A stretch of 11,293 bases of DNA from contig JACQAW010000332.1 in NCBI GenBank assembly GCA_016194725.1, forward strand, positions 1 to 11,293. The letters run 5' to 3'. The notes under the pieces were generated by a model. It was not told where the DNA came from, did no database searches, and was given only the letters and a program-made list of their open reading frames with translations. Below are positions 6,167 to 11,293 of the stretch, piece by piece. A program made the position numbers and the translations under genes. This DNA is from Deltaproteobacteria bacterium (GTDB lineage Bacteria > Bdellovibrionota > UBA1018 > UBA923). The first letter of the stretch is position 1, and each line of letters begins with the position of its first letter.

Positions 6167-6175
6167 TTATCCAAT

Positions 6176-6194
6176 CATAATTGTCCGCTATTAT
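6176..6194 (+). promoter_or_regulatory. Candidate -10 boxes for the 6303 gene
   Basis: CATAAT (6176-6181) and TATTAT (6189-6194) are both plausible -10 elements without a matching -35. Either would give a leader of roughly 100-115 nt before the ATG at 6303. Confidence 0.3.
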
Positions 6195-6302
6195 TTTGCC
6201 CGTAAATCTGCTCTGGCTAAGGTTTTCGGGCCACTTTCCTAAAATCCATCCTTCTCGTTTCTAGAAAACTAACCCAACAAACCAACAGAAAGAGAGGTTC
6301 CT

Positions 6303-6518
6303 ATGGGAATCGACAAATTGATCCAGATTGCAGCGGCGCTTGCCGTTCTTACCGTCTCGACGGGCCAGCTCCCGCGCGTGCTCCACGCCGTGCGGGTGGC
6401 GCAGGCGCAGCTCGTCTACGAATCGCGGGCGTCTCCGGGGTTCTTCGGTGCGTTTGAAAAAAAACGGCGGCTTCGCGTCTGGGTCCCAGGCAGTGCCCAC
6501 CGAATCGACAGCTTTTGA
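6303..6518 (+). CDS. Small single-helix protein, unknown function
   Basis: A 71-residue frame with a well-placed ribosome site (AGAGAGG at 6291-6297, 5 nt before the ATG). Residues 5-20 (KLIQIAAALAVLTVST) form a hydrophobic helix, followed by an amphipathic segment (LPRVLHAVRVAQAQLVYES). The C-terminus after FEKK is basic and less protein-like. It follows a run of eight A (6457-6464), where a one-base change would switch to another open frame ending at a TAA near 6558. The upstream repeat arrays imply regulated expression. I do not recognise the family. It could be a small inner-membrane protein or, since the helix is short, an uncleaved exported peptide. That the frame is coding is fairly likely; the C-terminal end is less certain. 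Confidence 0.55.
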   Translation: MGIDKLIQIAAALAVLTVSTGQLPRVLHAVRVAQAQLVYESRASPGFFGAFEKKRRLRVWVPGSAHRIDSF

Positions 6519-6613
6519 GTTCTGCCGGGGGCTCGAAACCGGAGTGACTTTACTGTAATCTAAGCTGATTTAGCTGGGGAGCCAGGCTCGCGGGAGCGGC
6601 ACTGGTCTTGCTT

Positions 6614-6619
6614 TATAAT
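6614..6619 (+). promoter_or_regulatory. -10 box suggesting a leaderless mRNA
   Basis: A perfect TATAAT ends 8 nt before the ATG at 6628. A start point 7 nt downstream would put +1 at or next to the ATG. There is no Shine-Dalgarno site and no obvious -35. Confidence 0.45.
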
Positions 6620-6627
6620 GCTTCGGT

Positions 6628-7320
6628 ATGATGATGCGATTTTCCTCATTGGCGATGGCCGGCCTGGCTTTACTGCTTTCCGCTCAGCCTGGCTTTGCCA
6701 GTGGCAAGTGTGCCACGTATTCGATTCAGATCATGCCCTCGGAGCACGATCCGGTAATCGATAAAGACCGGATCGTATTGGAGTATGCCGACGACGCCTG
6801 GGATACGGCGCTTGACCTGGCGGTTCCTCTTCACCGGCTTCTGCCTAACCACTGCAACGCTTTTTTTCGGGTGGGCTCGCTGGACGAGCTGCTGAGTAAA
6901 ATTCGCGGAATTCGTGCCAGCTGCAAGGGCGCCTGCATCACGGAAATGAATCTGGATTCGCATGGCCAGCCGGGAGTGGTTTCCAGGATTTTCGCCGACT
7001 CGGATTTGCTGGCCCATGATCGCGCAGGACTGGCCGACGTTCGCGAGCTTTTTGCGGATAATGCGGTGATTCGGCTCCTGGGCTGTTCGATCGGCAAGGG
7101 CGATGCCGGAAAAGCGTTTCTGATCGACATGGGTTATTACTTTCTGGCCAGGAATGGTGGCGAGGTCCGTGCTTTTACGGAGCCGGCCAATGACGCTTCG
7201 ATAATTCCGTTTCCGAGATATGTGAGCTTCAACTTTTCGCCCACGGCCCGGTATCGGCAATACGCCAATGATGGCGGCGGACGGTTTTATCTGAAGAAGA
7301 GCGTTGTCTCCACGCTTTAG
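6628..7320 (+). CDS. Secreted caspase-fold protein, DUF4347-like
   Basis: A 230-residue protein with a signal peptide (residues 1-25, cut after FAS or nearby). The centre resembles DUF4347, a caspase/gingipain-like fold: NLDSHGQPGVVSR (108-120) gives the His-Gly pair (His112), and VIRLLGCSIGKGDAGKAFL (147-165) gives the strand-Cys-Gly pattern (Cys153) followed by a helix and a short strand (EVRAFTEPAN). His112/Cys153 would be the catalytic dyad of a cysteine peptidase. Additional Cys28, Cys76, Cys99 and Cys103 could be disulfide-bonded outside the cytoplasm. DUF4347 is normally the N-terminal part of giant adhesins; here it stands alone, which is unusual. Three consecutive ATGs (6628, 6631, 6634) open the frame and no Shine-Dalgarno site is seen. 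Expression as an exported protein is likely; enzymatic activity is inference. Confidence 0.7.
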   Translation: MMMRFSSLAMAGLALLLSAQPGFASGKCATYSIQIMPSEHDPVIDKDRIVLEYADDAWDTALDLAVPLHRLLPNHCNAFFRVGSLDELLSKIRGIRASCKGACITEMNLDSHGQPGVVSRIFADSDLLAHDRAGLADVRELFADNAVIRLLGCSIGKGDAGKAFLIDMGYYFLARNGGEVRAFTEPANDASIIPFPRYVSFNFSPTARYRQYANDGGGRFYLKKSVVSTL

Positions 7321-7428
7321 TAGGGCAGCGCGAGCCTATTCGATCGGGCCAGTAAACCGGCCGGAACGGCAAGCGCAATGCGTTAAAACGGCTTATTCCT
7401 GGCAAGGCTCGTGTGGCCTAAGTCGCTG

Positions 7429-7601
7429 TCAGTGGATTTGATTGACCAGCGACTGGGCCTTGGCCTTCAAGGCCGAAAAGAACTTCTGTTTCTCTGCTTC
7501 CTGCCGGAAGCTCGTCGACGTACTTCTGGACGCTCATGATCAGAGTGCCTTGTGCAGTCGACGATGCCACAACCCGGACTTGTTCGAAGTCAATCCAGCA
7601 C
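7429..7601 (-). pseudogene. Possible frame-broken coding remnant in the convergent gap
   Basis: After the stop of the GYF gene (7602-7604), the minus strand stays protein-like in a shifted frame: CWIDFEQVRVVASSTAQ through MSVQKYVDEL, to about 7508. One more +1 shift at about 7507 continues as RQEAEKQKFFSALKAKAQSL...NQIH with a TGA at 7429-7431. Third-position GC is high in both pieces (for example 9 of 10 codons in MSVQKYVDEL), as in real genes here. It may be an old C-terminal extension or a separate small gene broken by two single-base insertions, or a reading artefact. The remaining 7321-7428 shows no terminator or gene that I can support. Confidence 0.25.
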
Positions 7602-8540
7602 TTACTCAAAGACTTTCGCGCCGGCAATCCAGTCAAAGCCGAAAGCCCCGGGGCAGGTGAGCACGCTCATGGTACCCACCCCCGGCGTGATTTTGTCGAA
7701 CTGGGCCTTGGGCAGCAGGCCTGGCGTGATTTTCGCGATTTCGTCCGTATCCCAGAGCCGGTAGGTGAAGGAATGAAATTTCGAGCCGTCGTCGTGGCGC
7801 CGCAGCTTTTTCGCGTCGATCTGAACGCGATGAAATGTCGGTTTGCAGGTATCAATCGAAAGCGACGAGTTCAATATTGCTTCCGCGCCGCACGCAAAAA
7901 ACATGAAACCAAGCAGGAAATAGCTGTAGATGACTGCGGCACGGCGTGGCTGCACGTGCGTGGCGGGTAACGGAACGAGGAACATGGCAAGGTTGGCCAG
8001 GGGAACGCCAAAGCGCAGCGAGTCGAGTGCCAGATCGATAAAATGAACAGGCGGACGAAACTGCGCCACGCAGACCAGGACAATGCCGACCACGATGAGA
8101 AGCACGCAAAGCTGAATCGTCATCTGGCTGCCCGAGCCCGGCCGGGTCGGCTGCTCCGGCGGAGCCGTCAGCCGTTTTCTTGCGGTGTTGAGGTAACCCA
8201 GTATCGCAGCGGCAAACCAGAAAAGATGAGACAGGTGAAGGTGCCTGACCAGATCGACGGTCACCCAGAGCTGCTCGGCTAAAAAGCTCATAGTGACTGC
8301 AGCGGCCGTTACGAGGTAAATGAGAGTTTTGTTCTCCTTGCATGCAACGGCAGCCTTGGCTGGGAACAGTTCGGAGTGGCAAAACTGCTTCGATTTACTC
8401 CAGCCGTGCTGCCAGACCAGAGTCGTTTCCGAAATTGTGCCCGCGGAAAAAAGCTCAACGACCTGCGCTGCCGGCATGGGGCCATGGACGCCGCCCGTGC
8501 TGTCGGAGTAGTACCAGCTATCCATTTCTGGCTGGTCCAA
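7602..8540 (-). CDS. GYF_2-domain multi-pass membrane protein
   Basis: About 312 residues. The N-terminus is a GYF_2-type domain: WYYSDSTGGVHGPMPAAQVV at residues 9-28, then FSAGTISETTLVWQHGWSKSKQF, with the typical WYY...GP...L...G.I...TLVW..G pattern. Five hydrophobic segments follow, at roughly 72-94, 105-120, 140-160, 176-192 and 200-220, then a 90-residue soluble C-terminal domain ending in LTCPGAFGFDWIAGAKVFE. GYF_2 domains are common N-terminal modules of bacterial membrane proteins and probably bind proline-rich or partner peptides in the cytosol; the function here is unknown. I prefer the TTG at 8540, which has AAGAAGG 6 nt upstream; an ATG at 8525 without a ribosome site would also keep the domain intact. 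The gene converges on the secreted caspase-fold gene. Confidence 0.75.
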   Translation of the reverse strand: MDQPEMDSWYYSDSTGGVHGPMPAAQVVELFSAGTISETTLVWQHGWSKSKQFCHSELFPAKAAVACKENKTLIYLVTAAAVTMSFLAEQLWVTVDLVRHLHLSHLFWFAAAILGYLNTARKRLTAPPEQPTRPGSGSQMTIQLCVLLIVVGIVLVCVAQFRPPVHFIDLALDSLRFGVPLANLAMFLVPLPATHVQPRRAAVIYSYFLLGFMFFACGAEAILNSSLSIDTCKPTFHRVQIDAKKLRRHDDGSKFHSFTYRLWDTDEIAKITPGLLPKAQFDKITPGVGTMSVLTCPGAFGFDWIAGAKVFE

Positions 8541-8743
8541 ACCCAACCTTCTTTACCCAATCCAAAGTGCGCCCTGTTCTCGGAAGTATGCATTTCTCCC
8601 ATTTGCATGAGCATTGTTTACGATCGTACCATATCCGAATTTTTTTCGCGGTTTGTCGAGTTGGACTTGCTTCGCCCTGCTGGGCATTTCCAAAAAGATT
8701 CGCGCAGGTCAGTTACCTCCGATTTCGCCAAGTGCGAATCGAG

Positions 8744-9805
8744 TCAGTTCGGCCCATGAAGGATATCCTTTGCCAGCCGGGCCGCGAAGCGCTCTTGGAT
8801 CCGTGGTCCAGGGTGCCCATCGCCCACGACATTCTCGGGTGTCTCGGCGTAGTGCATATCAGAATAATCCAAAATCCTGAATTTGCGCTCTTGAAACAGC
8901 TTCAATGCCCGCTTTTGCACTGAGACCTCGGAGCCAGGCCAGATCATGACATAAAAATCGTCGCTGTCGAAGTCACGCTTGAAGCGCCGCCGCGACTCAT
9001 CGATGATGCGGACTGCTGTTTCGACGTCGTGATCAGATAACGTCTTCGAGAGGTCGACGTGAAAATATCCGGCCAGATGGCTTTGACCGATAAGGTCGTA
9101 GAGGCCTGACCGCAGTGAGCGTCCCGAAGCGAAGTTGCCGCGATCGACCAGAGTGCCGTCAGCGCCAAGCTCGTAATAAGGAAAATATCGCGCGTAACTG
9201 AGATACGGCCCCATGGCGCCGATGGCCACCGGGAAGATCATGTCCGTCACCACGTAAATGAGTACCGTGCGTCGGTATCGAGGCAGGGTAATCTGGGCTC
9301 GCACGTCAGCCTTGGTAAGCATGGCGAGCATCTGCTGGGGCCCGAATCCGCCGCCGCCGTAATTGTAGGCTGCAAAGCCGGGCGCGAATCGTTGAAAATA
9401 GGCAGGAAGGGTATTACCGTCGTTCACTCCCGCGCCCAGGACGCCAGACCCACCGAAAAACAGCGCGACGCCATCGGCTGTTGGCGCGGGATCCGGCGTG
9501 CGGCGCCTTCCGAAACGATCGGTCGAAAACCGGCAGGAAAAAAGTGTTTCGCCGTGCTCAATTCGCTTCCAGGTTGTCGCGCAGTCTGGCTTGTACCAAA
9601 TTGCCAGAAAGGGATGCTTTTGCCGGCAATTGAAATCTTCAAGCCACGTCGCATGCTCTTCGGTCATGAACAGGCGAAAACCCAGCTCGACTGAAAAAAC
9701 CAAAAGCAGGGCCGCCATGATGCCGGCAGTGACAGCGGCAAGCGCGAGCAGGCGTTGGCGAGAGCGGCTGCTAATTTCGATGGGGCTGCCACCGCTGGGC
9801 TTCAT
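8744..9805 (-). CDS. Membrane-anchored SGNH/GDSL hydrolase-like protein
   Basis: A 353-residue protein with a single N-terminal transmembrane helix (about 19-44, RLLALAAVTAGIMAALLLVF...) and an extracytoplasmic SGNH-like domain. Block I is ALFFGGSGVLGAGVNDGNTL (114-132) with Ser120 in place of the GDS serine. A Gly-rich block II, YNYGGGGFGPQQML, spans 148-160; VVTDMIF (185-191) may be block III; VGDGHPG (327-333) supplies block V Asp329/His331. These proteins are O-acetyltransferases or esterases of envelope glycans and often partner with MBOAT proteins such as the divergent neighbour. The ATG at 9805 places the helix at the N-terminus; the frame opens further upstream to 9916, but that part overlaps the MBOAT gene and looks spurious. 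TATAAT ends 9 nt before the ATG and no strong Shine-Dalgarno site exists. Confidence 0.82.
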   Translation of the reverse strand: MKPSGGSPIEISSRSRQRLLALAAVTAGIMAALLLVFSVELGFRLFMTEEHATWLEDFNCRQKHPFLAIWYKPDCATTWKRIEHGETLFSCRFSTDRFGRRRTPDPAPTADGVALFFGGSGVLGAGVNDGNTLPAYFQRFAPGFAAYNYGGGGFGPQQMLAMLTKADVRAQITLPRYRRTVLIYVVTDMIFPVAIGAMGPYLSYARYFPYYELGADGTLVDRGNFASGRSLRSGLYDLIGQSHLAGYFHVDLSKTLSDHDVETAVRIIDESRRRFKRDFDSDDFYVMIWPGSEVSVQKRALKLFQERKFRILDYSDMHYAETPENVVGDGHPGPRIQERFAARLAKDILHGPN

Positions 9806-9814
9806 GTTCCGACC

Positions 9815-9820
9815 ATTATA
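9815..9820 (-). promoter_or_regulatory. -10 box next to the SGNH gene ATG
   Basis: Reads TATAAT on the minus strand, 9 nt before the ATG at 9805. A normal start point would leave a 0-3 nt leader. The -35 candidate TTCTCT, 17 nt further up, is weak. Confidence 0.45.
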
Positions 9821-9863
9821 AGATATGCTGGCAGAATAGAGAAGGCGACAATAGTATGATTCC

Positions 9864-11246
9864 ATGAGCTTTGTGTCGCTCGAGTTCGCTGCTTTCTTCC
9901 CGGTGGTGACGCTCATTTATTTTCTCACTCGCCACGATTGGCGCTGGGCGGTATTGCTTGCGGCAAGCTGCGCCTTCTACATGGCGTTCATCCCGAAATA
10001 TATTTTCATCATGGCCACGCTGATCCTGGTCGACTACTGCGCCGGGCTCCTGCTTGAGCCGCTGAGGGGCACGCGCCGCACCTTGGTGCTCGTCACTAGC
10101 CTGGTGTCGAACCTGGGTTTTCTGTGCGCCTTCAAATACAATCACATTTTCAAGCCGGGCACGCCCTGGATCTTTCCATTAGGGCTCTCGTTTCACACTT
10201 TCCAATCGATGAGCTACACGATCGAAGTGTATCGTGGCCGGCAGAAAGCCGAGCGTCATCTGGGAATTTATGCGCTTTATGTGATGTTTTACCCGCAGCT
10301 CTGCGCCGGACCCATAGAGCGGCCTCAGCACCTCATTGCGCAGTTCCGCGAGCGTCATGACTTCAGCCAGCAGCGGCTGTGGCGCGGGCTGGTGCTCATG
10401 GCCACCGGCTTTTTCAAGAAGCTCCTGGTCGCTGACACGTTCGCCATCATCGTCAATCACGTCTATGGCCAGCCCCGCGAATACTCGGGCCCGGCGCTAT
10501 GGATCACGCTGTATGCATTCGCCATTCAACTCTACTATGATTTCTCGGGCTATACCGACATCGCGCGAGGGTCGGCTTTGGTCATGGGTTTTTCACTCCT
10601 CGAGAATTTCAAAAGCCCTTACCTCGCCGCAAGCATTCCGGAGTTCTGGTCTCGCTGGCACATGTCGTTGACAAGCTGGCTGCGTGATTATGTCTACATT
10701 CCGCTGGGTGGCAGCGCTGCCGGAAGCGCTCGTGGCATTTTCAACGCGATGCTCGTTTTTTTTCTTTGCGGAATCTGGCATGGCAGCACGGTGAATATGG
10801 CCATCTTCGGCCTGCTCAACGGCGTGCTCTACGCGTGTGGCAGGCTTAGCGGCCCGCTTCGCATCAAAGGCGCCCTGAAACTCAGCCGTTGGCTCAACGT
10901 GGCGGTGACCTTCAACATCATTATTCTTGCGTTCACCTTTTTCCGCGCCCCGGATCTGGAAACCGCGCGATATATCTATACCCATCTTTTCAAGGCCAGC
11001 CGTCCCTTCGACTGGGGCGCTCTTGTCCCTGCCACGCTGGCCGCGCCAGTCGCGGTTTCGATCATCCTGGTCGTGCTGCTCGAAATCATCCGCAGCCTGC
11101 ACTCGGGGCAGTTTTTCGGCAAGCTGGGAAGCTTTGCTCGGTGGAGCACCTACCATGCCTGTTTTATCGCATTGATCGTGATAACTTATTTCAAGGTCGT
11201 CGGCGGTGCGGCAAGGCCACGGCAGTTCATTTATTTTCAATTCTAA
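9864..11246 (+). CDS. MBOAT family O-acyltransferase, AlgI/DltB-like
   Basis: A complete 460-residue polytopic inner-membrane protein of the AlgI branch of MBOAT. Signatures in order: PLGLSFHTFQSMSYTIEVYRG (105-125), FYPQLCAGPIERP (142-154), QLYYDFSGYTDIARG (222-236), EFWSRWHMSLTSWLRDYVYIP (260-280) with His266, and CGIWHG (302-307) with the invariant active-site His306. It closes with FIYFQF, a usual C-terminal ending in this family. Such proteins receive an acyl group (usually acetyl) in the cytoplasm and pass it across the membrane for attachment to a polysaccharide, teichoic acid or peptidoglycan, together with an SGNH-type partner. The divergent SGNH gene and the partial gene downstream are candidate partners. 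The acceptor polymer cannot be told. GAAGG lies about 18 nt before the ATG, nearer to a three-codon upstream frame. Confidence 0.95.
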   Translation: MSFVSLEFAAFFPVVTLIYFLTRHDWRWAVLLAASCAFYMAFIPKYIFIMATLILVDYCAGLLLEPLRGTRRTLVLVTSLVSNLGFLCAFKYNHIFKPGTPWIFPLGLSFHTFQSMSYTIEVYRGRQKAERHLGIYALYVMFYPQLCAGPIERPQHLIAQFRERHDFSQQRLWRGLVLMATGFFKKLLVADTFAIIVNHVYGQPREYSGPALWITLYAFAIQLYYDFSGYTDIARGSALVMGFSLLENFKSPYLAASIPEFWSRWHMSLTSWLRDYVYIPLGGSAAGSARGIFNAMLVFFLCGIWHGSTVNMAIFGLLNGVLYACGRLSGPLRIKGALKLSRWLNVAVTFNIIILAFTFFRAPDLETARYIYTHLFKASRPFDWGALVPATLAAPVAVSIILVVLLEIIRSLHSGQFFGKLGSFARWSTYHACFIALIVITYFKVVGGAARPRQFIYFQF

Positions 11247-11268
11247 GGACTGAGAGCGAAAGACTCGC

Positions 11269-11293
11269 ATGCAAGCCAGGAAAACAAACCAGC
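11269..11293 (+). CDS. Possible start of a further CDS (runs off right edge)
   Basis: ATG at 11269 opens MQARKTNQ... and stays open to the window end, 22 nt after the MBOAT stop. The basic start could precede a membrane helix; AlgI-type genes are commonly followed by an SGNH acetyltransferase gene. Only eight codons are visible and the ribosome site is poor, so this rests on position alone. Confidence 0.3.

Noticed and set aside
7321..7428. CCGGCCGG palindrome and other short inverted repeats in the convergent gap
   Set aside because: No stable stem followed by T residues was found, so a terminator is not supported.
11256..11268. GCGA/TCGC inverted repeat after the MBOAT stop as a terminator
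   Set aside because: Only four base pairs and no T-run follows; an ATG follows immediately instead.
10593..11270. 225-codon minus-strand open frame
   Set aside because: Antisense shadow of the MBOAT gene, whose WHG and FIYFQF motifs are unambiguous.
1..11293. CRISPR arrays, insertion sequences, phage or defence genes
   Set aside because: No regularly spaced long repeats, transposase motifs, terminal inverted repeats or nuclease/toxin domains were seen.

Overview
The window (about 11.3 kb, moderately GC-rich) reads as ordinary chromosomal DNA of a Gram-negative bacterium. The signs of an outer membrane are an outer-membrane beta-barrel protein, a signal-peptide lipoprotein and an MBOAT/SGNH polysaccharide O-acetylation pair. 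No phylum can be fixed from the sequence alone; a spirochaete of the Leptospirales type or a Bdellovibrio-like lineage is only an impression. No phage, insertion sequence, CRISPR array or toxin/defence cassette was seen.

Layout. (1) 1-1771, minus strand: a two-gene envelope unit, a lipoprotein with a TTG start followed 15 nt later by a FadL/PorV-like beta-barrel protein that runs off the left edge. (2) 1927-5808, plus strand: a housekeeping run of ybeY (rRNA maturation endonuclease), prfB (release factor 2, with a complete programmed +1 frameshift site), a DUF72/YecE protein, an MGAT-like/PlsC-type acyltransferase, and a small secreted Lys/Ala-rich protein closed by a strong intrinsic terminator. 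(3) 5872-6012: a solitary tRNA-Asp(GTC) with its own TTGACA-N16-TATACA promoter. (4) 6013-6302: a structured regulatory region with three copies of TCGTGA/TCACGA exactly 10 bp apart, followed at once by three direct TTGCTTC repeats exactly 11 bp apart. It lies upstream of a small single-helix protein at 6303-6518. (5) 6628-8540: a secreted DUF4347-like, caspase-fold protein (plus) convergent with a GYF_2-domain five-helix membrane protein (minus). The gap between them holds what may be a frame-broken remnant. (6) 8744-11246: a divergent pair, a membrane-anchored SGNH hydrolase-like protein (minus) and an AlgI-type MBOAT (plus), with the start of another possible gene at the right edge.

How the genes work together. 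ybeY, prfB and the tRNA belong to translation. RF2 controls its own level through an in-frame UGA at codon 27. The MBOAT and SGNH proteins probably cooperate: the MBOAT passes acyl groups across the inner membrane and the SGNH protein transfers or removes them on an exported glycan. The caspase-like secreted protein, the GYF membrane protein and the small 6303 protein have no assignable pathway. The best candidates for something not yet described are the double repeat array at 6109-6166, the secreted caspase-fold protein, and the pair of genes with a perfect TATAAT 8-9 nt before ATG, which suggests leaderless mRNAs.
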